A DNA stretch of 64,000 nt from Zizania palustris (Eukaryota > Streptophyta > Magnoliopsida > Poales > Poaceae), in NCBI GenBank assembly GCA_019279435.1, contig JAAALK010000287.1, positions 69,257,144 through 69,321,143 of the forward strand, read 5' to 3'. Within the stretch, counting starts at the first letter, position 1; each line of letters starts with the position of its first letter. Position numbers and translations under genes: made by a program. Below, one piece after another: positions 40,912 to 51,582 of this stretch. The notes under the pieces are model-generated. The model had not been told where the DNA came from, searched no databases, and saw only the letters and a program-made list of their open reading frames with translations.

Positions 40912-41405
40912 TGTTGGCGCAAATGTTACGCCAACAGGTTCTCTATAATCAAGAACGGACAAACAGGGAGTTTGTGTTTTAGGACTACTTTGAGCCTCCA
41001 AAATGGATAATAACTCAAGTGGTCCGAATAAGTGTAAATGAATAACGTGTTCTGGATCTTTTTTACAAGGTACAAAGGGGGTATTTATAGGGGAAAAAGC
41101 ATAAGGAAAAGACCTATTTACCCCTAGATTACAACCGACATAGTGGAAACTATTCGGTACCTTAAACAAGGTTATATACGGTAAAGTACTACAAGGTAGA
41201 TAGATAAGCTGGACATCCAATCAATCATGTCCTTCGGCTTTGAGGCCTCCATCTTCCATTCAAAGGGTTCTCCAGGGCTTCGCACCGTTGCACCCTTCGG
41301 CGTGGCGATGCATGCTTCGAACAACAACTCACTAGCTTCGGAGTCCTCCTCAGCCTTTGAAGGATTAATCTTTAAGCCCTAAAAATGGAGTAATTTCCCC
41401 CAACA
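40912..41405 (-). repeat. Tat element 5' LTR
   Basis: It is 494 bp with the same termini as 18184-18678. The TATA box (minus) is at 41082-41089. The TSD gtcat follows at 41406-41410. Confidence 0.92.
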
Positions 41406-42530
41406 GTCATGTATTCACTCACCCCAGCACTAAGCGATCGAGATTATCTTATCATGTGTAGGCGCTGGACCGAGGCTTGGAGGGCACGTGAATCATGGAC
41501 TCCGGTTATTTGCGCCATATGACCGGAGATGCAGTATGGTTCTCCAGCCTCACAATAACCAAGCAAAGGGAACATATCACCTTCGGCAACAATCGAAGGA
41601 GTAGAGTGAAAGGTAAAGGTGTGGTAAGAATCAACTCAAATTTCACTCTCAAAGATGTTGCTTTGGTTGAAAACTTGGGATACAATTTGCTTTCTGTATC
41701 TCAATTGCTTGATGAGGGCTTCGAAGTGCGATTCCATCGCGATACTTCGCAAGTACTCAATTCTGATGGCGTTGTGATTTGTAAGATCTTTAGAGTTGGG
41801 AGAGTTTTTGGAGCTGATTTTTCTGAGTCATATGGTTCTTCTCATTGTCTTGTTGCACATTCTACTTCTGAGCTTTGGAAGTGGCATAAGAGACTGGGGC
41901 ATATGAGCTTTGAGTTGCTCGCTCGCCTGAGTGCCCTAGTTCTAATCCGAGGACTCAAGTTTGAGAAGAATTTAGTTTGCGCTCCATGTCGACATGGAAA
42001 AATGATTGTCGCTTCGCACTCGCCAGTCACCACGGTGATGACTGAGCAACCCAGAGAACTTCTCCACATGGACACTGTAGGTCCTTCTCAGGTTAGTTCT
42101 TTAGGCGGCAAGTGGTATGTGCTAGTCATTGTCGATGATTTCTCTTGATACTCTTGGGTCTTTTTCTTGCCAGCAAGGATGAAGTGTTTTCACACTTTCG
42201 GAGCTTGGCTTTGAGACTTGTCACTAAACTCCCTGATGCATTGAAATTCATTTGAAGTGATAATGGCACTGAGTTCAAGAACAGTCTCTTTGTTGACTTT
42301 TGCATGGAGCATGGCATAGAACATCAATTCTCTGCTCCGTGGGTTCCTCAATAGAACGGTGTTGTTGAGAGAAAGAACCACACTTTGGTTGAGATGGCTA
42401 GGACGATGCTCGATGAGCACAGGACTCCTAGGAAATTCTGGGTTGAGGCCATGAACACTGCTTGTTACATCTCAAACTGAATCTTCTTGCGCTCAATTTT
42501 GAACTTGACATCTTACGAGCTACGTTTTGG
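41406..42530 (+). pseudogene. CopiaB protease and integrase (degenerate)
   Basis: After the TSD the CopiaB frame resumes. The protease motif MDSGYLRHMTGDAVWFSS is at 41495, then LVENLGYNLLSVSQLLDEGF. The pre-integrase zinc site is WHKRLGHMS ... CAPCRHGKM (41881-42004). The integrase starts HMDTVGPSQ and VIVDDFS and stops at 42146. Further integrase blocks (SDNGTEFKNSLFVDF, NGVVERKNHTLVEMARTMLDEHR) are readable but with stops at 42253, 42352 and 42478 and a frameshift near 42170. It is not functional. Confidence 0.82.
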
Positions 42531-43285
42531 GAGAGCCCAAAGTTACTCATCTTCGAGTCTTTGGTTGTCGTTGCTTTATCCTAAAACGTGGTAATTTGGA
42601 TAAATTTGAGTCGCGCTCTTCTGACGGGATCTTTTTGGATTACACTACACATGGTCATTCTTATCGTGTTTATAATTTGGAGACTAACACGGTCATCGAG
42701 TCATGTGATGTGACTTTTGATGAATCAACCCCCTCTGTTAGTTCTACTCTTGAACAGGCAAATGAACACGACATGGAACAGACTATCTTCGAAGAAGATC
42801 CCGGAGATTTCGAGGATGAACCCCTACTACCCTCAACATCGACCCCCGAAGTCGACCCCGCTTCGACTACTTCAGCACAAGATCCTGAAGCAACTACCTC
42901 GACATCGGTCATCTTGGACCACTCCAACGCACAAGTTGAGGGGGAGACTGCATCTCGCCGTGAGGCTCCACATCACGTTCAAAGGATGCATCCTTCCGAG
43001 CAGATCATTGGTGAGCTTGATCAAAGGGTAACACGTTCTCATGCTCATTTCATTGATTTCACTTTTGTTGCTTCTTTCGAGCCCTTAGATGTTAGTCATG
43101 CACTTTCTGATTCTAGTTGGATCAATGCCATGCATGAAGAACTTGAAAATTTTGAGAGAAACCAAGTTTGGACTTTAGTTGATCCTCCACCAAATGTTCA
43201 TTTCATTGGAACAAAATGGATTTTCAAAAACAAACAAGGGGAGGATGGAATTGTAGTTAGAAACAAGGCTATACTTGTAGCTTAG
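42527..43285 (+). pseudogene. CopiaB integrase C-terminus, linker and RT start
   Basis: This frame of 252 codons reads KVTHLRVFGCRCFILKRGNLDKF, then an acidic Ser/Thr/Pro linker. The RT N-terminal blocks SWINAMHEELENFERNQVW and GTKWIFKNKQGEDGIVVRNK follow. It ends at TAG 43283-43285, where related elements have a glutamine (VAQGY), and the frame continues open beyond, so this is a single nonsense change. Confidence 0.85.
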
Positions 43286-44614
43286 GGTTATTCTCAATTA
43301 GAAGGGATTGATTTTACTGAAACTTTTGCACCTGTTGCTCGTCTTGAGGCCATTAGGATTTTACTTGCATTTGCGACATCCCGGGGATTCAAACTCTATC
43401 AAATGGATGTCAAAAGTGCTTTTCTTAATGGCTTCATAGGCGAAGATGTTTATGTAAAACAACCCACTGGCTTTGAAAACCCCAAATGCCCACATAAAGT
43501 CCTTAAACTTCATAAGGCTCTTTATGGACTCAAGCAGGCCCCTCGGGCATGGTATGATAGACTTAAGTCTTTTTTGCTTGAACAGGGGTATTTGATGGGA
43601 TCTGTCGATAAAACCCTATTTACTCTCAAGCATGGCAAAGATTTCCTCCTAGTCCAGATTTATGTGGATGATATCATCTTTGGTGACTCTTCTCATGCTT
43701 TGGTTGCCGAGTTTGCAGATGCCATGAGCAGGGATTTCGAGATATCCATGATGGGCAAACTCACATTTTTTCTTGGTTTGCAAATCAAGCAAAGCAAACA
43801 AGGTACTTTCGTCCACCAGACGAAGTACACCAAGGACCTGCTCAAGAAATTCGACATGGCTGATGCGAAGCCCCTTGCCACTCCATTGGCTACATCTGTA
43901 GCATTGGATCCTGACGAGGATGGAGAAGCCGTAGATCAGAATGAGTTCCGAAGCATGATCGGCTCCCTCCTCTACTTGACTGCTATGAGGCCGGACATAC
44001 ACTTCGCAGTATGTCTGTGCGCTCGTTTTCAGGCTTCACCTCGTGCTTCGCACCGCCAAGCGGTAAAGCGCATTCTCAGGTATCTCAAACATACCTTAGA
44101 ATTCGGCATTTGGCATTCTGCATCTTCCTCCTTGTGTCTTCGAGGTTATTCCGATGCGGATTTTGCTGGGTGTAGGATTGATAGGAAGAGTACCTCTGGT
44201 ACTTATCATTTTCTGGGTACTTCACTGGTTTGCTGGTCTTCTCGCAAACAGTCTAGTGTTGCACAATCAACAGCTGAGGCCGAATATGTTGCTGCAGCTA
44301 GCTGTTGCTCTCAGATTTTGTGGATGGTTTCCACTTTGTGGGATTTCGGGTTAGATTATAAGAGTGTTCCACTTTTCTGTGATAACACTAGTGCTATTTG
44401 TATTGCAAACAACCCGGTTCAGCATTCCAGAACCAAACACATTGATGTGCGATATCATTTTCTCAGAGATCATAATGAGAAGGGTGATATTGAACTTCAA
44501 TATGTTGACACCCAACACCAGCTAGCCGATATTTTCATAAAACCCCTCGATGCTTCTCGTTTTGCCTACTTGCGTGGGGAACTTGGTGTTTGTCACCCTT
44601 ACGGCATTTTGTGA
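43286..44614 (+). pseudogene. CopiaB reverse transcriptase and RNase H
   Basis: It is open to 44614 once past the TAG at 43283. It reads YSQLEGIDFTETFAPVARLE, MDVKSAFLNGFIGEDVYVKQ, LYGLKQAPRAWYDRLKSFL and the catalytic YVDDIIFGD (43662-43688), then LTFFLGLQIKQSKQGTFVHQ. RNase H has YSDADFAGCRIDRKSTSGTY, STAEAEYVAAASCCSQ, FCDNTSAICIANNP and HIDVRYHFLRDHNEKGDIEL. All catalytic acidic residues are present. It ends GVCHPYGIL, followed by a purine tract (TGAGGGGGAGCAG). Confidence 0.88.
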
Positions 44615-45743
44615 GGGGGAGCAGATTTTGATTGTCTTGCATATGCTCATTGTGTGTAAAATTGCATTTACATCTTTTGCACTTATATGCTAGATTTTAA
44701 TTCATGAAATCATGACAGCTCAGCTCTATTTACTATGTCTGAAACATTATGTGCATGATTCTTCTTTCCAAAATCAAATCATGCTCACTGCTTAGTCTTG
44801 AATCTAGCATGTTTAGGCAAGACTGCTTTAGCTATCTTTTATCTGCTTGATAGCAAGACTCCTTTTCTCTGGATGCTAAACATTACAACTTGAAAAATTG
44901 TTCTACTTACTTATGGATATTCATCAAGTGCTAAACAAATTGTTCACTTAATTAAAATCCAAAACTCCATGATTTGCATGCTACAAGTGAAAAGATCCAG
45001 GTGGGTTTGTTTGTCGCACTACTCTATTCTAGACTGCTTACCATTGCACATTGGTCTGAACTGGGATAGTGTAGTGTATGCCAAAATCACCTCCTTAAGC
45101 TTCTTATGGTTTTCATGCCTAGGATTGGATTGATTGGAAAGTATAAGGTAGACAAACAAATAACCCCTGGCTTTATGAATAGAACAACAAACTCATTGAT
45201 CATCAAGATTGCTTTCAATGCTCCACTTGAACTGGACTTGTCTGTCTAGAGTAGAAATTGACTAGCTTTGCGCAGTCCCTGCTTTTACTTGACTAGTTAC
45301 CTTGATTGAGTGGTGATGCTTTTATTTCAAAATGATAAAATCATATGTTGTCATCATGTTTTTAGAGAATGTTAAATTGAGCTGAGCACATGAAAATTGG
45401 TATTAAAGTTGGCATATTTTTTCTTTATATGTCTTTGCAATTCTGCACATTTCGAAGCCTTGCATCTTTTTAATGCTCCTTGATGCCTGCATTGCCAAAG
45501 GGGGAGAAATTTTTGAGTTCTCTGCAGCAAGGGGGTAAAATAACTCAGGGGGAGTTTTTATCTTGCAAAGGAAAGATTAGTCGAAGGGGCTTTTACTCTT
45601 TTGAAAAAAGGGGAGGAAAATTCTTTTGTCAAGTGACATCTTTTTGGCTCGATTCTGAGTTTTTATGGTCACTTGTGTGCTGAAATTTTTCAAATTTTCT
45701 TGAACTTGAATTTGGTTGTCAATGCACTCATCAAGGGGGAGAT
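44615..45743 (+). other. CopiaB post-pol region with purine tracts
   Basis: It is non-coding, about 1.1 kb. Purine tracts of the form AAGGGGGAG or similar occur at about 44612, 45497, 45529, 45548 and 45733, the last directly before the 3' LTR (CATCAAGGGGGAGAT). No env-like frame is present. Confidence 0.75.
44990..45110 (+). other. Conserved non-coding block after CopiaB pol
   Basis: GAAAAGATCCAGGTGGGTTT, then TAGACTGCTTACCATTGCAC and GTGTAGTGTATGCCAA, then TTAAGCTTCTTATGG. It is the counterpart of CopiaC 24732-24853 (minus strand), with perhaps one difference in six by eye. Confidence 0.75.
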
Positions 45744-47769
45744 TGAGAAACCAAGGGTTGGTTTCGGAGTCTGTGATGAGTGATTGACAGATTTTATCCT
45801 CTGATTCGAAGGGGTCCCTCCGAAGGGGTTCGAAGGATGTTTCACCGAAGGGTTCGGTGGGCTCTGGTTGCTGCAACTGTTGCAGCGGGGTGTGCATGTC
45901 GGAGGGGTCTGACAGTACACAATGACTTGGTCGTACCGAAGGTCTCGGTACTTTGGGCGGTACACCGGAGTGTGTATCGTAGGTTGTTTACCCGGAGAGG
46001 TCTCCGGGGTACTGGATAGACTTGTTTGGCTATCTGTGGTGCGCAGGTGACTTCGGAGGCGACGGACGGTTCGCAGCAGGTGAACCTGGGTCAAGCGGGA
46101 GGCTTGATGCCAGGCGAGCGGGGAGCTCGGTCACGAAGGCTGCGAAGGGGTCAAGGTCGAACCTCGGGTCGAGGTGCGCCAGGAGAAGGCAGTAAGTGCG
46201 GAGTGTGGCTCCGGGTGAAGGTACTCCAAGACGAAGTCCTCGGAGACGAGGCACTTCGAAGGGTACTCCGAATGGAGTGACTTTGGAGTATGGTGGACAA
46301 AATCCTCAGCAATGAGGCAAGGCTTTGAAGTGTGCTCCGGAGGGAGGTACTCGAAGGTATACCCGACGAAGGTCTTAGAAGTCGAGGTGCATCGAAGGCA
46401 TGGTCCGGGTGAGGTTCAGCGAGGAGTGTGCTCGGGGAGAGACACTGCGACGAAGTGCTCACGAAATGCTTCGTACGGAGGCCTTGGACGAAGGAGGGAC
46501 GTCAAAGGGTGGTACTCCGAAGATGGGGCTTTGGAGTGAGGCTGACTTGAGGTACTTCGGCCAAGCGTGGCTTCGGTACACGGAATGACGGAGTTCGAGC
46601 TGGGAGAAGCTGCGAAGCCGTGGTGGTCCACTCTGAAGGTGTTGGTGCAAAGGCCCAAGGGCTTTGATGTCTTCGGCTCAAAACCGTCTCTGTATCGAAG
46701 GCTGACTTCGGTGAAGCGAAGGCCGTCAGGCTCAAGGCTTCTTACCGAAGCTACCGCACCCCTCGCGTGCAAAGGGGGCTTCAGAAGGCTCCAAAACTAC
46801 AAAGGCTGACCGTGTCTGCTCTGCAAAAGCTGATGTTCTCCCCTCTGCGAAGCTGACAAAAGAAGCCTCCAAATAAAATAGACTACCAGTTGTACCCCCC
46901 TGTTCTGATGAGACAAAACCAGTGTAAACACTACGGGTAAAGTAGTCTATTCACAGGGCTGAATAGTGCTTATAAATAGTGGAAGCTAGCTAGGTCACAT
47001 CAACACTTTGAGCAATCATTTTTGAGCTCCTGTGCTAGCCGCCACACACGTTGTATTCAGTTTGTAAGTTCATTTTTTTGTTCCCTGTTCAAGCAATGAA
47101 GTTTTGATTTTTGTTTTCATGTACTGCTTGAACTTGTACGTTTATTTCACACTGCATGCGTTGATTTCTCTGTGTTTCACTTCTTCTGGGTTGAAGTTTG
47201 TGTACTGAATCTTTTCTGGAGAAGTGTGTGAGAAGTCTGTTTGTGAGAAGTGTGTGTTTTTTGGTGTATGTTCGCTCTATATAAACTGGAGGCTAGATCT
47301 CTCTGATTACTAGCGAAGCACTACTCTTGGCTTAACTCGAAGCTCGTTTTCTTCCCATGTCGAAGTCCTCTGCGAAGTGTGTTTGATGTGCATTTAGACC
47401 TTCGAAGTACGAAGCCTAGTACCAGTTGCTAGCGCTGAGTGTTTGGTCGAAGTCCTCAGAGGAAAGTCTGCTCTTGCGAAGGGTGAAGTGCGAAGCCTGC
47501 TCGAAGGCACCCTATGTGCGGAGCCTGCACTGACTTAGCAGAGCTGAATCTTTGGGGATGTGGGTGGAGCGAAGTCTTCTTGGCTTCGAACTTTTGCTCC
47601 TTGCGAAGCCTGATTTCGGAGTTGTAAAATACCTCCGATCCAGAACTTCGAAGGGTGTGTTCGAAGCCTGTTCCGCAGAAGACAGAACTAAAACAGAAGG
47701 TTGTTTCTTAGCCTAAAATTTTAAAAGCTCCCATTCACCCCTCCTCTGGTCGCCGTTTCCGCTCCAACA
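45744..47769 (+). repeat. CopiaB 3' LTR
   Basis: It is about 2,026 bp with the same termini as 4090-6118 and 13719-15937. The TATA box is at 46971-46978. It is visibly diverged from the 5' LTR, consistent with an insertion older than the Tat element inside it. Confidence 0.92.
46971..46978 (+). promoter_or_regulatory. TATA box, CopiaB 3' LTR
   Basis: TATAAATA in CTTATAAATAGTGG, at the conserved position of the family. Confidence 0.7.
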
Positions 47770-48626
47770 GTAGGGTATTGTATCGAGATGATCGGGGTAT
47801 AGCTTACGGTAAACCCTAACCCGTCCCTTGGGCACGAAGCCGGCACACTCTCTAAATAGTGCGCGGACCCACTCCTCTATGTCATCTTGGCATGTTGCCT
47901 GTGCGCGCCTCTCATGTGGGGGCGTGACACGCGGTGGGATATCGGCGTGTCAGCCATGGGCCTCTTCCCTGCGCGCTATCTTCATGACCTGCTCGTGTCC
48001 GGGTGCATGTGCATGTGGTGCGGGCAGCGCGGGTACCGGTGCAAGTGGTGGTGCATGGTACGTAGTGCTAGTTTGGTCGTAAGTATAATGATTAGTCTCG
48101 GCCATAAGTGTTGAGGCCGGAGACATCACGGTCGTGCCAGTGCTGCCGTCACTTCTGCCGTACACATGGTTTATCGGAGGTGTACTAGCAATAGGGACCG
48201 GGGGTACGGCCTCAGTAAAGCCGAACCTTCTAAGAGTTGCCTCTACTTGGGAGCTGACTGCCGAATCTAAACGGTTGGCAAGCGAAGCGCTAACGGCTTG
48301 ATCTACTGATGCAGCTATTTTTTGCTCAATCTCTAAAGAAGATAAACGAGGCGATACAGGTGTTACCTGGATCTGAGCGAGGTCAGGGGTGACGATGTCG
48401 TGCTTGATGAAGCCTGCGCATGTCTTAACGTAGCCCCCCAGCATCATGTCCTGGAGTGCTTTCAGCTTTGCCTCGATCTCTGCTCGGTCTTCCACAGGAA
48501 TATCTTCAAGAGTGGGGGTTAAGATGTTGCGGTTGTCGATATCCACGCCTCCTATTGTGTCCATCGGTGGTGTACACGTAGTAGTCGATGTAGATGTATC
48601 GGTGGCCGATGTAGATGTACTCGTCA
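47770..48626 (-). pseudogene. N-terminal gag of a minus-strand Ty3/gypsy element, truncated
   Basis: The likely start is the ATG at 48626 (MTSTSTSATDTSTS), a Ser/Thr-rich leader. VEDRAEIEAKLKALQDMMLGG, a helical segment (SLEIEQKIAASVDQAVSASL) and a Pro/Ala/His-rich part follow. An in-frame TGA lies at 47953-47955. Beyond it the frame remains recognisable (EEWVRALFRECAGFVPKGRV, then RKLYPDHLDTIPY, the usual entrance to the gag core) and is cut exactly at the CopiaB 3' LTR. The rest of the element is not in the window. Confidence 0.65.
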
Positions 48627-48641
48627 TGTTGGCGTAGCTTT

Positions 48642-48659
48642 TCCCCAGCGGAGTCGCCA
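48642..48659 (-). other. Primer-binding site of the minus-strand gypsy element
   Basis: On the minus strand TGGCGACTCCGCTGGGGA lies a few bases inside the LTR border and just upstream of the gag start. It resembles primer sites of other grass gypsy elements; I did not assign the tRNA. Confidence 0.6.
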
Positions 48660-48666
48660 AAAAGTG

Positions 48667-49954
48667 TGTTGACACGGAAACGTGGCCCCGCACTTGGGTC
48701 AGTCCGATGATCCCAAAGTGTGCAGATACTTAGGAACAACCCTAAGCGTGACGCAGCACCGACGTCGCGTTCCGACTACCCTTAGTCGTGATAAGAGGGG
48801 TGGAGTCGCCAGGCAATCAGATCACACAAAATAATCCAATTAGCCGAAAGAAATATATTAAACAAAATAAAATCAGCAAACCGGTCGAAGCCTGTCTATT
48901 TCGAAGTATGGTGCGAAGGGGTCGCCGAAGTATACCTTCGGCATCCGGTGTGAAGTGTCCCGCCGAAGGGTACCTTCGGCGTTCGGACTGATCTGGTCGA
49001 AGATGACCTCCGAACAGATCCGGGCGTGACAATCACCTCCGAACGGTGGGGTTCGGCACGAAGTCCCTGATACAGCGAGGTACAAAATAATGACTCGAAC
49101 GCTGCGCGCGGGCGTGACTTCGTCTAGAGCGGAGTGCGAATGTGGCGAAGCCTATCGTGACGAAGTGTGCTGGCGAAGCGTGCGGTCGAAGCAGAAGTCC
49201 CGACGAAGGGTGTTCTGGCAACCTCCGAAATCGATCTCTCGACTCCGGACACCTCTGGCGAAGTAGCTCTGAATGTGAAAACCTGCAACAGAGAGGATTC
49301 GAAGTACTAATTCGGTCTGAGGACCGAATTCTGCTAAGTGTTGCACTAGTAGCGAAGGTAGCAATCTGTTACGCAGATTAGCGGATACTTCATAGGCGAA
49401 GTAACAAGGCGATAGCAATCTATTACGTAGATTAATGAATACTTCACAAGCGAAGTAACAAGGATTACCACTGTTCCAAAGTGGTCGGCGGAGGGCTTCC
49501 AGGCAAACCCACGAAGAGGTACAGAAAAGTAAAGGTAAATAAATGCGATCAAAGCTAGGGCTTTGTGTTTGATTTGTGTTGGGGGGGCCTCTATGCTGGC
49601 CTCCTCGCCTCTCTATTTATAGGGGCTAAATCTCTGATCTAATCTGCTATAATTCGGCCAGATGGAGATAAAAAACTTAGCCAGAATTGTATACAACTCT
49701 ATCTCTGCCGGAGTGGGCTTCGGCTAGACCCGTCGAAGCCTGCTCCTCGGGCCGAAGCTTCGGTGGCGTGGGCCTCCGAAAGCTTCCTTGTCGAAGGCCG
49801 TGGGCTGGCTGAAGCCTTTCAGAGTCCATAGCTCAATGGACCTTCGGTCCTATAGGGCTTCGACCTGACCCTGGACATGTGTATTTTTGGCCCAAATCAC
49901 CAAAATTGATATTTTGACAATCTCAGCCATTGATGTCATTTTTTGCTATCAACA
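48667..49954 (-). repeat. 5' LTR of the minus-strand gypsy element
   Basis: It starts TGTTGACACGG and ends GCTATCAACA, perfect inverted termini TGTTGA/TCAACA, about 1,288 bp. The TATA box (minus) is at 49614-49621 (TATTTATAGGGGC on the plus strand). It is rich in TTCG motifs. The right flank is the CACTA/Ulp1 gene. Because the other end of the element is lost, the TSD cannot be tested. Confidence 0.75.
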
Positions 49955-50106
49955 GTATGCTTCAATGATATATATGATATGTTTTAACTTGGACGCTCTC
50001 AACATCATCTTGCTACGGTGCTAGACATTGTAAGTTACTTAACCTATATTTTATATTAAAGTTGACACGTCATTATATGGTATTAACTACTCTTTCATAT
50101 GTGTAG

Positions 50107-51347
50107 GTTAATGTGGCAACAAAACAAGAATCAAGAATTCAAATATCTTAGTCCACATATGTTAGCAATGTCGACAATCGAGAGCGATAGGAAGTCGTGC
50201 TCCGAATACCTATTTAAGTTAATCTATACATGCATCACAAGAGATCAACATATGATGGGCATACACCACTCGAATGGACATTATGTCCTACTAGTCATCG
50301 CCTCAAAGTGGAAGATCGTATGTGTTGGAGGAAAATACTTCGTCTTCAGGGTTATTGCTATAACAAGACAAAGGCAGGTGATTTAATCGAAGGCTTCCAG
50401 CATCCAACTCCGGAAGTGCATTGGACTGATAGGATATCTTCGAACATGGACTCTTCCGAGTGCTTCTTTGCCAGATAGGATGGAAGACTTATCTTCTTTC
50501 TCATTAGATTAGTCTTTTACCGTTTTAGCCCTATTAAGGGTACCGAATAGTTTCCACTATGTCGGTTGTAATAGAGGGATAAAAGGGTCTTTTCCTTAAT
50601 GTTTGGGCCTATTAATACCCCTCATTTTACCCTGTAATGGGGATCGAATACTGAGTTATTCAATACACATCTTCGAACTGTTTTGAGCTATTATACTTTC
50701 GGAGGCTTGAAATAGTTTACATCGCAAACACTTCGTTTGTTAGTTTCTAATCTCTAGAAACTTGTTAGTGTAATCTTTTACGCCAACAGTATGGTACTTT
50801 GACTCAGCAAGACCAAAGGGACCGAATGGAGAGCGCACTGAGAGGGACTTCTCAGTAGTCAGAACTTTAATCGATGAGTAAGGTTTTCTTAACTTTATTA
50901 CAAGTTCAACAGTTAACCTATTCTTATTAACTCTATCTTGTTCTACCTCGTTACAGAGCTTTCGAATCCACTGCCCATGTCCACAAAACAAAAGCAACAA
51001 AAGACCTACAATTGGTTCATAAAATTGCAATGCATGTAAGTCTCTAAATGTTTACCCTTTCAAATTTAATGTGTCATCCAAACTAATCGTGTATTTTCAT
51101 AACAGTGCTACAATCATCCTCCTGAAAACCAATGTGGGTTTTATGTTGCACACCATATGACGATGGCCCTTAAAATAGTGGATCTTAAATCACCCGACAT
51201 AAGATATTATCGTCAGCTTTATTCTTTTGTTTCATTTACTGATGTCAAAAACTTAATTTATAGGAATTCAACATATCTGAAGGCAGTCTTAGCGAGACTG
51301 AGTTGGCGGCGATCTATTCACGCATAGTGCAATTCCTTGTGGAATAA
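50107..51347 (+). pseudogene. Ulp1/C48 cysteine protease gene, split by a solo LTR
   Basis: The exons I read are 50107-50322, continued at 50794-50877; 50957-51035; 51106-about 51195; and 51264-51347 (TAA). Donors GTAAGG and GTAAGT and acceptors TTACAG, TAACAG and TTATAG are consensus, and phases fit at the first two introns. Motifs: EFKYLSPHMLAMSTIE, the catalytic His in NGHYVLLVIASKWKIV, the Asp in W-Y-F-D-S, formed only when the solo LTR and one TSD copy are removed, and Gln/Cys in HPPENQCGFYVAHHM. The C-terminal exon reads EFNISEGSLSETELAAIYSR. All four catalytic positions of the SUMO-protease-like fold are present. An upstream exon (about 49990-50030) seems truncated. The real substrate is unknown. 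Confidence 0.75.
50323..50788 (+). mobile_element. Solo LTR of a Tat-type gypsy element
   Basis: It starts TGTTGGAGGAAAATACTTCG and ends TTTTACGCCAACA. The core GGTACCGAATAGTTTCCACTA and GTCGGTTGTAAT match the complement of the Tat LTRs at 18184 and 40912. It is 466 bp with a perfect TSD gtatg (50318-50322 and 50789-50793). It lies inside an exon of the Ulp1 gene, in the orientation of that gene. Confidence 0.92.
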
Positions 51348-51582
51348 GTCTTCTCAAAGAATGGTGTTTTCCATTATAAGGGCCAGAATTAATGATTCAA
51401 TTTGTAATGTAATAGTTGCAAACATTTGGTGAAACATATATGAAATTCTATTTTTTATGGATGCTTTGTTTGGGCAATGCAATTTGTGATAGTGGTATTC
51501 TGTGATGAATTATGTGTTAAATTTCTTTGATGAATTTTGTGTTGTTTGCAATTTAAAAAAGTGGCTGTCAAATCTTGGCTTT

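Larger units (their letters stand above)
18184..41405 (-). mobile_element. Ty3/gypsy Tat-lineage element with an antisense gene
   Basis: LTRs at 18184-18678 and 40912-41405 share termini TGTTGG...CCAACA, and the element is flanked by a perfect TSD gtcat (18179-18183 and 41406-41410). gag-pol is on the minus strand (40704 to 35361). RT is followed by an ordinary RNase H and then by a second RVT_3-type RNase H before the integrase, the hallmark of the Tat lineage. Between pol and the 3' LTR lie a 118-bp tandem array and a spliced plus-strand gene. The CopiaC insertion splits the element. The two LTRs differ at roughly a dozen sites by eye, mostly C/T or G/A transitions. Confidence 0.92.
13719..47769 (+). 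mobile_element. CopiaB: Ty1/copia element with nested insertions
   Basis: It has LTRs at both ends (13719-15937 and 45744-47769), a primer-binding site at 15940, gag from 16002, pol resuming at 41406, and a polypurine tract at about 45728-45743. Excluding the inserted Tat element the internal region is about 6.6 kb. The long LTR, long C-terminal Gag extension with coiled coil and second CCHC, and long post-pol region fit the SIRE/Maximus lineage. The flanks (gagac before, gtagg after) are not a target-site duplication, so the ends have probably been rearranged by recombination. Gag and pol are broken by stops. Confidence 0.85.

Noticed and set aside
47770..49954. Target-site duplication gtatg for the minus-strand gypsy element
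   Set aside because: gtatg does follow the LTR at 49955, but the other end of the element is missing from the window. The gtatg pair around 50323-50788 belongs to the separate solo LTR.
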